Assembly: GCA_963806335.1 (NCBI GenBank)
Contig: CAWDXO010000015.1
Span: forward strand, 248,001 to 312,000
Direction of reading: 5' to 3'
From: Palsa-504 sp963806335
GTDB taxonomy: Bacteria; Actinomycetota; Actinomycetes; Streptosporangiales; Streptosporangiaceae
Length of the DNA: 64,000 nucleotides
Shown here: positions 16,086 to 24,622 of the stretch, piece by piece
Layout of the letters: each line of letters opens with the position of its first letter
How positions within the stretch are numbered: position 1 is the stretch's first letter
Notes under the pieces: generated by a model
Databases searched by the model: none
Told to the model about the DNA's origin: nothing
Seen by the model: the letters and a program-made list of their open reading frames with translations, nothing else
Made by a program: the position numbers and the translations under genes

Positions 16086-17312
16086 GTGAGCGAGCCAGGG
16101 ACCGCGGAATGGCGCCGCGCCGAAGCGAGCCGGCTGCTCGCCTTCGGGCGCGCGGCCGCGCTGCCAGGCGACGGTTTCGGGTGGCTAGACGCCCACGGCG
16201 ACATCGACCCGGGGAAGCCTTGCCCGCTGTACCTCAACGCCCGCATGACCCACGTCTACGCCCTCGCGCACCTGGACGGCGTGGCCGGCGCGCGGGCCCT
16301 GGCCGCATCCGGCCTGGCCGCCCTGACCAGCCGTTACGCTGACAGGGAGAACGGCGGCTGGTTCTCGGGCGTGGACCTCTCCGGGCAGGTCGTCGACGTT
16401 ACCAAGATGAACTACGCCCACGCCCACGTCCTGCTGGCGGCCTCCAGCGCGCTGACCGCGGGCCTTGACGGCGCCGATTCGGTGTTCGCGGCCGCCGCGG
16501 CCACCATCGAAAGGTACTTCTGGTCCGACGCCGAAGGCGCCGCGCTGGAGTGCTGGAACGCCGGCTTCACCGAGACTGAGCGCTACCGCGGCGCCAACAG
16601 CAACATGCACTCGGTCGAGGCTTACCTCGCCGCGGGGGACGTCAGCGGCGACCCGGCGTGGCACGCCCGGGCCGTCTCGATCGCCACCAAGCTGATCGAC
16701 GGCGAGGCCCGGGCCCATTCCTGGCGGGTACCCGAGCACTACGACGAGAACTGGCGGCCCCGGCCGGACTACAACCAGGACCGGCGTAGCGACCAGTTCC
16801 GGCCGTACGGCACCACCCCTGGTCATTCCTTCGAATGGGCCCGGCTGCTGCTGGACCTGGAGGCGGCTCAGGCCGCGCCGCCGGCCTGGCTGCTTGAAGC
16901 CGCGACCGCGCTGTTCGATACCGCCGTCGCGGACGCCTCGTCCCGGGACGGTCACCCGGGGCTGCTTTACACCGTCGATGAGGACGGCCAGCCGGTGATG
17001 ACGGCGCGACTGCACTGGGTGGCGTGTGAGGCCGTGCTCGCGGCGGACGCCCTGCACCGGCGCACCGGGGAGAAACGGTTCGCCGCGGACGCGGCGCGGT
17101 GGTGGGACGAGATCGACCGCTATTTCGTGGACCGCCAGGGCGGCAGCTGGTGGCACGAGCTAGCCCCGGACATGACGCCGGCCGTATCCACCTGGTCGGG
17201 GAAACCGGATCTCTACCACGCCTACCAGGCCGTCCTGTTCCCTTCGCTCCCGCTCAGCCCGGCCGCGGCCGTGGCGCTGGCCAGGCGGGGGCCCAGCCAG
17301 GTACCCGCCTAG
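16086..17312 (+). CDS. AGE-family aldose-2-ketose isomerase/epimerase (YihS/mannose isomerase-like)
   Basis: 408 residues from the GTG at 16086, preceded by a strong AGGAGG. It is an (alpha/alpha)6-barrel protein of the N-acylglucosamine 2-epimerase superfamily. The RMTH block, NSNMHSVEAYLAA, TPGHSFEWARLLL (His247) and KPDLYHAYQA (His378) match the catalytic histidine pair of YihS and mannose isomerases. That points to aldose-ketose isomerisation rather than N-acetylglucosamine epimerisation. Likely substrates are mannose-like or C6-modified aldoses, including sulfoquinovose. It lies 20 bp after lacI1 and 3 bp before a P-loop kinase gene. Confidence 0.9.
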   Translation: MSEPGTAEWRRAEASRLLAFGRAAALPGDGFGWLDAHGDIDPGKPCPLYLNARMTHVYALAHLDGVAGARALAASGLAALTSRYADRENGGWFSGVDLSGQVVDVTKMNYAHAHVLLAASSALTAGLDGADSVFAAAAATIERYFWSDAEGAALECWNAGFTETERYRGANSNMHSVEAYLAAGDVSGDPAWHARAVSIATKLIDGEARAHSWRVPEHYDENWRPRPDYNQDRRSDQFRPYGTTPGHSFEWARLLLDLEAAQAAPPAWLLEAATALFDTAVADASSRDGHPGLLYTVDEDGQPVMTARLHWVACEAVLAADALHRRTGEKRFAADAARWWDEIDRYFVDRQGGSWWHELAPDMTPAVSTWSGKPDLYHAYQAVLFPSLPLSPAAAVALARRGPSQVPA

Positions 17313-17315
17313 ATC

Positions 17316-17864
17316 GTGAGGAAACTCGCGGCCGTCCTGATCGGCGGGCCTCCGGCCACGGGCAAGAGCACCCTGGCGACGGCCCTGGCGCCTCAGCTCG
17401 GTGCCGCGGTCCTGGACCTCGACGTCGCGACGGGCCCGCTCACGGAGGTGATATCGGAGCTGATCGGCGTCCGTGACCTGCATGATCCGGCGCTGGCCGG
17501 GCTGACCAGGGACGCGCGCTACGGCACGCTGCTCGACCTGGCGGACGCCAACCTCCGGGCCGGGCGGCCCGTGGTCCTGGTCGCGCCGTTCAGCGCCGAA
17601 CGAGCGCGCCCTTCCGCCTGGGAAGCCACCGCGGCGCGCCTCGCGGCCGACCCCACGATGGTCTGGCTGCACCTGCCGCCCGGAGAACTGATCCGGCGGC
17701 TGACGCGCCGCGCCCTGGTCAGGGACGAGGCCAAGGTCCGTGACCCCGCGTCTTTCCTGGCTGATCTGGAGCTGCGGCCGCCGGCGGTGCCGCACCTGGC
17801 CCTTGACGCCACTGCGCCCACCGAAACGCTGGTCCGGTCGGTCCTCGACTACCTGGGCAGATAG
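17316..17864 (+). CDS. Small P-loop kinase (AAA_33/gluconokinase-like)
   Basis: 182 residues from a GTG 3 bp after the isomerase stop. Walker A is GGPPATGKST at 10-19. The LDLDVATGPL segment after strand 2 resembles the acceptor-binding region of gluconokinase/zeta-toxin-type kinases. An Arg-rich lid (RRLTRRALVRDEAKVRDPASF) is visible at about 130-150. It probably phosphorylates a small metabolite. The operon context suggests a sugar, but an FGGY kinase is also present, so its role could be regulatory or for a different intermediate. Confidence 0.75.
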   Translation: MRKLAAVLIGGPPATGKSTLATALAPQLGAAVLDLDVATGPLTEVISELIGVRDLHDPALAGLTRDARYGTLLDLADANLRAGRPVVLVAPFSAERARPSAWEATAARLAADPTMVWLHLPPGELIRRLTRRALVRDEAKVRDPASFLADLELRPPAVPHLALDATAPTETLVRSVLDYLGR

Positions 17865-17867
17865 GAA

Positions 17868-17883
17868 TTGCCATCGATGGCAA
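17868..17883. promoter_or_regulatory. LacI operator O1, perfect 16-bp palindrome TTGCCATCGATGGCAA
   Basis: Fully symmetric with central CG, starting 4 bp after the kinase stop codon and ending 108 bp before lacI2. This is a textbook LacI/GalR-family site. Confidence 0.85.
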
Positions 17884-17903
17884 AGAATGGCACAATCGAG
17901 TTA

Positions 17904-17917
17904 TGCCATCGATGGCA
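17904..17917. promoter_or_regulatory. LacI operator O2, perfect 14-bp palindrome TGCCATCGATGGCA
   Basis: Identical core to O1; the centres are 35 bp apart, close to an integral number of helical turns in phase terms (about 3.3). It allows cooperative or looped binding and autoregulation of the lacI2-kinase-aldolase operon. Confidence 0.85.
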
Positions 17918-17991
17918 ACGCGGCACCCTGACACGAGAGGCCCTTACGCCGGGATCCCGTTGCCGGCGATCTTGATGCTGGAGAGACACTG

Positions 17992-18996
17992 ATGCCGGAA
18001 ACCTTGAGCAGGGCGAGCAGGCTGCTCGACGTGGCCAACGCGGCCGGGGTGAGCCTGCGCACCGCGTCGCGGGTCCTGAATGACGATCCGCGGGTCGCGT
18101 CCCGCACCCGGCAGCGGGTCCAGGAGGCCATGCTCGACCTGCGTTTCCAGCCCGACGAGATGGCCCGGTCGCTGCGGGCGGGCACGGATACCGCCGTCGG
18201 GTTCGTGGTGGAGTCCATCTCCGACCCGTTCTTCGCGGACGTCATCGACGCGGTGGAGATGGAGATGTCGCGGCACGGCCGGTCAGTGCTCGTCGCGAGC
18301 ACGCGGCGGGACGCCGGCCGGGAACGCGAGGTCGTCGAGCGGATGCTGCAGCGGCGGGTCGCCGGGCTGCTCCTCAGCCCGGCCGGCGACGCTCACGGCT
18401 GGCTCGACACCCGGCGCGCGCCCGTCGTGCTCGTCGACCGGCCGGCGCCCGGCCTGGCCGCGGACGTGGTCGACATAGACGACTACCAAGCCGCCTTCGA
18501 CGCCACGGCCCACCTCATCGCCCACGGACACCAGCGCATCGCCTACATAGGCGACACGCCCGCCATCCCGACCTCCGCCGCTCGCCTGCGCGGTTACCGC
18601 GACGCCCTGACCCAGCACCGGATCGCGATGATCGAGCACCTGATCAGCTGCGACGCCGCGACCAGCAATGCCGCCGCGGACACGGTATCCGCCCTGATCG
18701 CCGCGGCGGACGCGCCCACCGCGATACTCAGCGCCACCACGCGGGCGTCGCTGGGCGTGGTGCCGGCCCTGCACGCTGCCCGGCGGACCGATATCGCCCT
18801 CGTCGCGTTCGGCGACTTCCCCATGGCGGACACCCTGCGTCCCGCGATCACCGTCGTGGATCATCCCGGCCATGACATCGGGCAGGTGGCCGCGGCCCGC
18901 CTCGTGGCCCGCCTGGCCCGGCCCGGGCTGCCCATCGAGCGCATCCAGGTGCCAGCCAGGATCATCGAACGCGGATCAGGGGAACTGCGCCCATGA
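17992..18996 (+). CDS. LacI-family transcriptional regulator 2
   Basis: 334 residues. The helix-turn-helix LLDVANAAGVSLRTASRVL and hinge LRFQPDEMARSLRAG are at about 11-62, followed by a sugar-sensor domain ending RIIERGSGELRP. It is paralogous to regulator 1. Two perfect palindromes lie just upstream, so autoregulation is likely. The FGGY kinase starts within its stop codon (ATGA, 18993-18996), making regulator, kinase and aldolase one operon. Confidence 0.93.
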   Translation: MPETLSRASRLLDVANAAGVSLRTASRVLNDDPRVASRTRQRVQEAMLDLRFQPDEMARSLRAGTDTAVGFVVESISDPFFADVIDAVEMEMSRHGRSVLVASTRRDAGREREVVERMLQRRVAGLLLSPAGDAHGWLDTRRAPVVLVDRPAPGLAADVVDIDDYQAAFDATAHLIAHGHQRIAYIGDTPAIPTSAARLRGYRDALTQHRIAMIEHLISCDAATSNAAADTVSALIAAADAPTAILSATTRASLGVVPALHAARRTDIALVAFGDFPMADTLRPAITVVDHPGHDIGQVAAARLVARLARPGLPIERIQVPARIIERGSGELRP

Positions 18997-20460
18997 CCTT
19001 CAGCCCCAAGACATTCTGCAGGGACGTGGTCCTCGGCATCGACATAGGCACCACCTCATCCAAGGCCGTGGCCCGCCCGGCCGAGCTGTGCGGCTCCACG
19101 TGGCCGGGCGGCCCGGCGGGGCCGGACGGGACGCCGTACGTGGAGCAGTGCACCCCGTGGCGCACCCGCGGCGGCCAGACGGAGATCGACCCGTACCGCC
19201 TCGTCGACCTGGCGGCCGAACTCATCGGGCGCGCGGTCCAGGCGGCGGAATCGACCTGGGGGCCGGTCCGCGTGCGCGGCATCGGCGTCACCGGCCTGGC
19301 CGAGAGCGGCGTGCTGCTCGATGCCGCCCGGCGGCCGGCCGCGCCGGTGATCGCCTGGTTCGATCACCGCGGCGGAAATGAGATCGAGGAGGTGGGCCGC
19401 CAATCGCCCCAATTCGCCGCCGCGTTCGCGCGCACTACCGGTCTTCCCTGGTCGAGCCAGGCCAGCATCGCCAAGCTGCTTTGGCTCCGCTCCCACGGCT
19501 ATCTGGGCGGCCGGGCCTCGACCTGGCTGAGCGTGCCCGAATGGATCGTCTATGGTCTGGGCGGCGAGCTGGTGCGCGAGCCATCGCTGGCGTCCCGGAC
19601 CGGTCTCATCGACCAGGGCACCGGTGAGGTATGGGCCGACGCCCTGGCGGCGGCCGGGCTGCCCGCCCGTATCCTGCCCGACGAACGGCCGGCCTGTTCG
19701 CGCCGGGTATCTCGCCCACGAGGGCGTCGTCTCCGGTGCCGCGGGCGCCGTACTGACGGTGGCGGGGCACGACCACCCGGTCGCGGCCATCGGGGTCGGC
19801 GCGGTCGAGACGGACGAGCTGTTCAACTCAAGCGGCACCGCGGACGTGCTGGCCCGCTCCGTTCCCGGAACACTCGATGAGACCCAGCGCCAGCGGGTCG
19901 TGGCGGCCGGCTGGTCCCTGGGCCGGCACGTGCTGCCAGACACGAGCCTGCTACTGGCCGGCGTCAGTGGCGGGCTGCTGCTCCGTCGCGTGCTGGCCGC
20001 GCTGGGCGCCGAGTCCGTGCAGGCGCGGACCGCGCTTGATCACGCCAGCCTGGCCGTCGGCGACCTGCCCGACGGCCTGTCGGTCGCCGGCGATGGCCGC
20101 ACCCAGGACGACGTGGTGATCCGCCTCCAGGACGGTGTCACGCCGGCCTCGGTCTGGACGGCCGCCGTCCGCTACACGGCGGCCCAGGCCCGGCTCCTGC
20201 TCAACGACATCGAGCCGGTGGTCGGTCCGCACCGGCGAGCCGTGGCCGCCGGGGGCTGGACGCAGATGGCCAGCGTACGCGCGGCCAAGGCGGCCGCCAT
20301 CGAGGCCATGAGCTTCTCGCGCGTGGTGCAGCCGGGCGTCACCGGGGCAGCCCTGGTGGCCGCGTTCGCGCTCGACGGCCAGGGCCTGACCCTGGCCGAA
20401 TTCATCCGGCTCTCGGCCGACGACCCGGATCCGCTGAAGACCGTTTCCGTGAAGGAATGA
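18993..20460 (+). pseudogene. FGGY-family carbohydrate kinase, frameshifted at about 19.70 kb
   Basis: The N-terminal half is in one frame: DVVLGIDIGTTSSKAVAR (phosphate 1), GIGVTGLAESGVLLD, PVIAWFDHRGGNE. The rest is in the +1 frame: AGYLAHEGVVSGAAGAVLTVAGHDHPVAAIGVG, then NSSGTADVL, to the stop at 20460. The junction lies near 19,685-19,715 (ILPDERPA to AGYLAHEG). One extra base, or two missing, explains it. All FGGY motifs are preserved, including the catalytic Asp in AGHDH, so the damage is recent or a sequence error. It overlaps the regulator stop and is followed 1 nt later by the aldolase. FGGY enzymes often make ketose-1-phosphates (fuculokinase, rhamnulokinase), which would suit the aldolase. 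Confidence 0.85.
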
Positions 20461-20461
20461 G

Positions 20462-21409
20462 ATGACACAGGTAACCAAAGCCCGAACCGGCACGCTGGAC
20501 GACATCGCGACCGATAGTCACGTGTTCTCCATCATCGCCATGGACCAGCGCAACACGCTGCGCCGCATGTTCGCGGCCGCTGGCGTCGAGGCGAGCGACG
20601 ACGACCTGCGCACCGCGAAGGCCGACGTTGCCCGCATGCTGACGCCGGCCGCCACCGGACTGCTGTCCGATCCGACCTACGGCGTGCCGGCCATCATGCG
20701 GGCCCGGGCGCTGGCCCCGAGCTGCGGCCTGCTGGTCGCGGCCGAACCGTCCGAGCGGCGCAGTCACGCGGGCGAGCCCCGCACTCACCGCGACCCCGGC
20801 CTGGACGCGCAGTGGGTCCTGGACCAGGGCGGCGATGTCCTCAAGTTCTTCGTCCAGATGCGCGCCGACCGGCCGGCTCCCGCGCCGGGCGAACCCGACC
20901 TCGTGGCCGAGACGCTGACCGTATGCCAGGAGATAATCGCCGACTGCCGCGCCAAGGGCATCCCGGTCGTCATCGAGAACCTCATCTACGAGCGGCCGGG
21001 GGAAGAGCTTCGCGGTCAGGCCCGCGAAAATGCGATTATCGAGGCGGCCCGCGCCCTCAACGACCTCGACATTGACCTGCTCAAGCTCGAATATCCCGGT
21101 TCCCGCGAAGGCTGCCGGCGGCTCGCGGCCGTCCTATCCCGGCCCTGGGCCGTCCTGTCCGCGGGCGTGCCCTTCGACCAGTTCACTGACGTCATCCAGA
21201 TCGCCTTCGACGAAGGCGGGGCGTCGGGCTTCATCGCCGGCCGCTCCGTGTGGCGCGAAGTGGTCAGCCTCACCGGTCAGCCGCGCGAGCAGTTCCTCAG
21301 CTCGGTAGCGCTGCCGCGACTGGAGCGGCTCGTCGACGTGGCCGAGCGCCGGGCCCGCCCGTGGACCGAGATGGCCCGGCGGGATCGGGGCCGCAGGGCG
21401 GCGGGCTAG
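20462..21409 (+). CDS. Class I aldolase of the YihT/LacD (tagatose-bisphosphate/sulfofructose-phosphate) family
   Basis: 315 residues with a TIM barrel. The N-terminal block SIIAMDQRNTLRRMFAAAGV and the C-terminal block PWAVLSAGVPFDQF...GASGFIAGRSVW line up with YihT and LacD. The Schiff-base lysine is most likely Lys208 in LLKLEYPG; Lys128 (LKFF) is a second conserved lysine. It would cleave a ketose phosphate into DHAP and a C3 aldehyde. Coupling to an FGGY kinase favours a ketose-1-phosphate substrate, as in YihT. No YihU-type reductase or YihQ-type sulfoquinovosidase is in the window, so a sulfosugar role is only one possibility. Confidence 0.88.
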   Translation: MTQVTKARTGTLDDIATDSHVFSIIAMDQRNTLRRMFAAAGVEASDDDLRTAKADVARMLTPAATGLLSDPTYGVPAIMRARALAPSCGLLVAAEPSERRSHAGEPRTHRDPGLDAQWVLDQGGDVLKFFVQMRADRPAPAPGEPDLVAETLTVCQEIIADCRAKGIPVVIENLIYERPGEELRGQARENAIIEAARALNDLDIDLLKLEYPGSREGCRRLAAVLSRPWAVLSAGVPFDQFTDVIQIAFDEGGASGFIAGRSVWREVVSLTGQPREQFLSSVALPRLERLVDVAERRARPWTEMARRDRGRRAAG

Positions 21410-21636
21410 GCGAGGTTGGGGCCGCCGCGGCTGCCTGAGTCGAATTCGCCGGTGCCGTCTGAGGCGCCGTTGCCAGGGGACGGGTATGCGTGTGACCCTT
21501 CGACCGGCACGGTGTGCGGATCGGCGCCACCGGACGACATCTGTTCGAGCCTGATGTAACGGCTGAGCTCCTGCCACTGGCTCGCCACCGCCAGGGCCAC
21601 CACTGGGACCAGCAAGAGCAGTGCTTTACGAGCCAT
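21406..21636 (-). CDS. Small single-pass membrane protein (DUF6893-like)
   Basis: 76 residues from the ATG at 21636, which is preceded by GAGGGAG. MARKALLLLVPVVALAVASQWQELSRYIRLEQMS is an N-terminal membrane anchor followed by a short amphipathic RYIRLEQM segment, then a Gly/Pro/Ser-rich disordered tail. The start resembles a family of tiny actinobacterial proteins of unknown function. Its stop overlaps the convergent aldolase stop by 3 nt. Confidence 0.65.
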   Translation of the reverse strand: MARKALLLLVPVVALAVASQWQELSRYIRLEQMSSGGADPHTVPVEGSHAYPSPGNGASDGTGEFDSGSRGGPNLA

Positions 21637-21721
21637 CGCGGTTCTCCCTCGGTTTGGTTTGACCTGCTCTTTTCGTCTTCCCCGGTTACGGACGGGCAAA
21701 CAGCGCCGGTCCGGCCCGTGC

Positions 21722-22504
21722 TCACGGCGCCGGGCGCAGCCTGGCGGCGGGCTCGATGAACGGCCAGCGCGCGGCGGCGGCCTCCTCGTGACCGGGCGGC
21801 AGCCAGACCCCGTGGACGAGGCCAGCTTCGGCGACGACCGGCTCGAAGGTCACGTCGGCGAATCCCGCGTCATGCAGCGCCGCCAGCCAGAATTCCGGCG
21901 GCGCCGGGTGCTCGGAGCCGACGCCGAGACCGTACCGGACCAGGTTCTTCGCGATCCGCCACCAGCCGCCCGGTCCCTTGGCGGCCAGCGCCATGATCTT
22001 CGCCGACAGGATCTCGCGGTCCCGCGGGCTCCCGCCGCGGCCGAACATCATGTCGGCGATGACGAGCCGTCCCCCCGGCCGGAGCCACTGCGCGGCGCGG
22101 GCCACCACGACTCGCTTGTCGGCATGGGCCAGATGATGCAGCGCGTAGCTGGAGACGACGATATCGGTGCTGGCCGGGGGCAGCTGGAAATCCTTGATGT
22201 CGCTCACCTGGGTCGACACGTGGCCCAGCCCCTGCTCCGCCGCCCGGCTGGCCAGCGACGACGTCATCTCGGCCGACAGGTCGACGGCCAGCACGCGGGA
22301 CACCAGCGGAGCGAGCGCCATCGTCACGAACCCGGTGCCGGCGCCCAGGTCCACGCAGGCATCGCCGCGCCGCGGCTGTGACACGTCGATCACCCGGTCA
22401 AGCAGCTGCTCGAACGCCGCGGTCGAAGTCACATGAGAATGCCATTGCTCGACACGCCCATCCCACTGTCGTTTCAGTCCCAACGTCACTCCCTTGTACC
22501 CCAA
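21722..22504 (-). CDS. Class I SAM-dependent methyltransferase (UbiE/Methyltransf_11-like)
   Basis: 260 residues. The SAM motif I is VDLGAGTGFVTMALAP at about 51-66, the acidic motif II is VLAVDLS, and motif III/post I is STDIVVSSYALHHL followed by LRPGGRLVIADMMFG. The fold is that of small-molecule C- or O-methyltransferases. It is transcribed alone, divergent from nothing close, and is followed downstream by the small membrane protein. The substrate cannot be inferred. Confidence 0.9.
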   Translation of the reverse strand: MGYKGVTLGLKRQWDGRVEQWHSHVTSTAAFEQLLDRVIDVSQPRRGDACVDLGAGTGFVTMALAPLVSRVLAVDLSAEMTSSLASRAAEQGLGHVSTQVSDIKDFQLPPASTDIVVSSYALHHLAHADKRVVVARAAQWLRPGGRLVIADMMFGRGGSPRDREILSAKIMALAAKGPGGWWRIAKNLVRYGLGVGSEHPAPPEFWLAALHDAGFADVTFEPVVAEAGLVHGVWLPPGHEEAAAARWPFIEPAARLRPAP

Positions 22505-22611
22505 CCTTGTGCCCCTGACGGGCCGCTATGTATCAGCCTGATCACAGTACGGTCCGTTAATGACGCCAGCATGAAGCAACGGTTGGTAACGAAATATCGG
22601 GCATCCCGGAG

Positions 22612-23091
22612 TTATTTGAGGTGGAGCTGGTTCAGGGCCGCCTGAAGGGACTGATCGTAGGCCTCGCTGGTGAAGGTGGCGCCCGACACTCCGTCGATGC
22701 GGCCACTCTGCGCGGCCAGCACCTCCGACCGGAGCAGCGGAATGGCCTCGTCGCAGATCTGCTGCGACGTCGGCTCGGCCGTCTGCACGGTGGGGACCGA
22801 GACGTCCGTGATGCGGTTCCCCCGCACCGTGACCTTCACGTCAAGCACGCCGTAGCCGAACTGAACGCTGGGGCCGAGCGCACTGCGTACGGCGACGGAG
22901 GCACTCGGCACGCCGGCGGAGGCCCTTGCGGCGGGATTTGCCGGACGGGCCGGCACGGACGCCGACGGGGTGCCGCTCCCGGCCGTGGAGCCGGATGCGG
23001 GCAGAGCGGTGACCGCGCGGGTGTGGAAGCTGAGCACGCCGATGAACCCGGCGACGGTTCCGCCGAGAACCAGCAGCGGGGTCAGCTTCAT
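22612..23091 (-). CDS. Extracytoplasmic FMN-binding domain protein
   Basis: 159 residues with an uncleaved or signal-type N-terminal hydrophobic segment (LTPLLVLGGTVAGFIGVLSF), an Ala/Ser/Pro linker to about residue 65, and an FMN_bind domain. DGVSGATFTS at 133-142 is the covalent flavinylation motif; Thr139 would carry FMN by a phosphoester bond, normally added by an ApbE transferase not seen here. It lies 15 bp downstream of the ferric-reductase gene, and the two probably form an electron-transfer unit moving electrons across the membrane. Confidence 0.88.
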   Translation of the reverse strand: MKLTPLLVLGGTVAGFIGVLSFHTRAVTALPASGSTAGSGTPSASVPARPANPAARASAGVPSASVAVRSALGPSVQFGYGVLDVKVTVRGNRITDVSVPTVQTAEPTSQQICDEAIPLLRSEVLAAQSGRIDGVSGATFTSEAYDQSLQAALNQLHLK

Positions 23092-23106
23092 CGCGTTACT
23101 CCCTAC

Positions 23107-24507
23107 TCACAGGGCGAAGGCCTCGTGGTGGATAGCGTCGTCTGGGACACCTAGAAACCGCGTGATCTGCACGACGTCCGTCACGAAGGCCTCCGGGCCA
23201 CACACGTACACGTCCCGCTCCTTCAGGTCGGGCACGAGGCGGCGCAGCGAGCGCTCATCTACGGCGGCCTCCTCGCGGCGGCCGGTCAGCTGGTGCAGCT
23301 GGCCGCCGCGCCGCTTGACCAGGGCGGCGACTTCGGCGCTAAGGACCAGGTCTTCGGGGCGGGAGGCGCGTAGTACCACCACCGGCCGCGAACTGCGCGG
23401 CAGGTCCTCGAGCAGCGAACGGACGGCGGTGACGCCGATCCCCGCGGCGATAAGGAGCGCGCGCGGCCGCACCTGAGCCTGCCGGGTGAATACCCCGTAG
23501 GGCCCCTCGATGGCCACCGGCGTCCCCGGCCGGAGCCGGGCTAGCGCCGCGGAGTGGTCGCCGACGGCCTTGACGGTCAGCCGCAGGTAAGGCGGTTCAG
23601 GCAGCGCCGAAAGCGAGTAAGGATGCGCCTGCCACCACATGCCACGGGTCGCAAAGCGCCAGAAGAAGAACTGGCCGCCGGATACCGCCAGGCGGTCCAG
23701 ATGCTGGCCCACCAGGACGATTGACACCACCCCGGGCCCCTCCGGCTGGACCTCCGCCACCCGCAGCCGGTGCCGGAAGCTGCGCAGCACCGGCAGGCCC
23801 ACGCGATAAGCCAGCACGAGCCCGGCCGTGGCCGCCCACGCCACCGACCACACCACCCGGGTCAGGGGATGGCCGACGAAGGAGGGCCCGAGCACGATGA
23901 CGTGGGCGAAGGAAATCGCCAGCGCCAGATAAAGGTACAGGTGGACGGTCCACCAGACCTCTCGCCGCACCCGCATCCGGATGGCCCGGATGGAGACAAC
24001 GCCGGCCAGGCTCATCAGGGCCAGGCCGACGGTGGCGGCGAGGATATCCGGATAGCTCAACATGAGCGTGGCCACCTCGTGCCACGGGCCTGTCCGGGCG
24101 GCCTGCGCGTAGCCAACGGTGATCAGCACGGCGTGCGCGACCAGCAGGCTGATCGGCCACGGGGCGAGCCGCCGGTGCCAGCGCAGCAGGCCGTCCTGCC
24201 CGAGCACCCGCTCGATCACCGGGATACGGCTCACCAGCAGCACCATCAGCAAGGCCAGGTACGTCCCGACCATGCCGGTCAGGTTGCTGGCGAACGTGGC
24301 CAGGCCGCCGGGGGCGGTCAACTGACCGACGGTCTCCGCCGTGATGGTCAGCGCGGCCGTGGCTCCTAGCCCCACGCCCGCCGCTACCAGCGCGGCCCCG
24401 GCTAGGACCGGACGGGGCGCGGGTGAGCCACGGACGGGCGCCTTGCGCTTCCCGGCGCGAGCGGAGGCGGTGACCGCCTTCGCGGCCGGGACCGGCTGGG
24501 CCTTCAC
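23107..24507 (-). CDS. Ferric-reductase-like transmembrane flavohaem protein with NAD-binding domain
   Basis: 466 residues from the GTG at 24507. A TTG at 24591 would lie inside the promoter of the divergent gene and is less likely. There are about six membrane segments in residues 30-230. Candidate haem-ligand histidines lie in LRWHRRLAPWPISLLVAHAV and WTVHLYLYLALAISFAHVI. An FAD-binding barrel follows (AHPYSLSALP), then the NAD site LIAAGIGVTAVRSLL and the terminal CGPEAFV. It resembles FRE/NOX-type oxidoreductases that take electrons from NAD(P)H inward to an outward acceptor, here plausibly the FMN protein. Confidence 0.88.
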   Translation of the reverse strand: MKAQPVPAAKAVTASARAGKRKAPVRGSPAPRPVLAGAALVAAGVGLGATAALTITAETVGQLTAPGGLATFASNLTGMVGTYLALLMVLLVSRIPVIERVLGQDGLLRWHRRLAPWPISLLVAHAVLITVGYAQAARTGPWHEVATLMLSYPDILAATVGLALMSLAGVVSIRAIRMRVRREVWWTVHLYLYLALAISFAHVIVLGPSFVGHPLTRVVWSVAWAATAGLVLAYRVGLPVLRSFRHRLRVAEVQPEGPGVVSIVLVGQHLDRLAVSGGQFFFWRFATRGMWWQAHPYSLSALPEPPYLRLTVKAVGDHSAALARLRPGTPVAIEGPYGVFTRQAQVRPRALLIAAGIGVTAVRSLLEDLPRSSRPVVVLRASRPEDLVLSAEVAALVKRRGGQLHQLTGRREEAAVDERSLRRLVPDLKERDVYVCGPEAFVTDVVQITRFLGVPDDAIHHEAFAL

Positions 24508-24572
24508 GCTTAAAGCATGCGGGGACGAGGTGACGAGATCATGAAGGAACCGCCCGGCCGACGATTGACAGC

Positions 24573-24590
24573 TGACACAAAAATGTATCA
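24573..24590. promoter_or_regulatory. Imperfect inverted repeat TGACACAAAAATGTATCA, candidate DeoR operator
   Basis: Six-bp arms with one mismatch around an A-rich centre, 33 bp before the deoR-like start. It follows TTGACA (24565-24570), a -35 candidate, and overlaps the expected -10. The position suits autorepression, and it also lies close upstream of the divergent ferric-reductase gene. Confidence 0.5.
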
Positions 24591-24622
24591 AGATCGGTAA
24601 ACAACGGTCATATAGGAGCCGT

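Noticed and set aside
16086..21409. Calling the locus a sulfoquinovose (sulfo-EMP) operon
   Set aside because: No sulfoquinovosidase, sulfolactaldehyde reductase or PfkB-type kinase is visible. Isomerase and aldolase similarity alone does not define the substrate.
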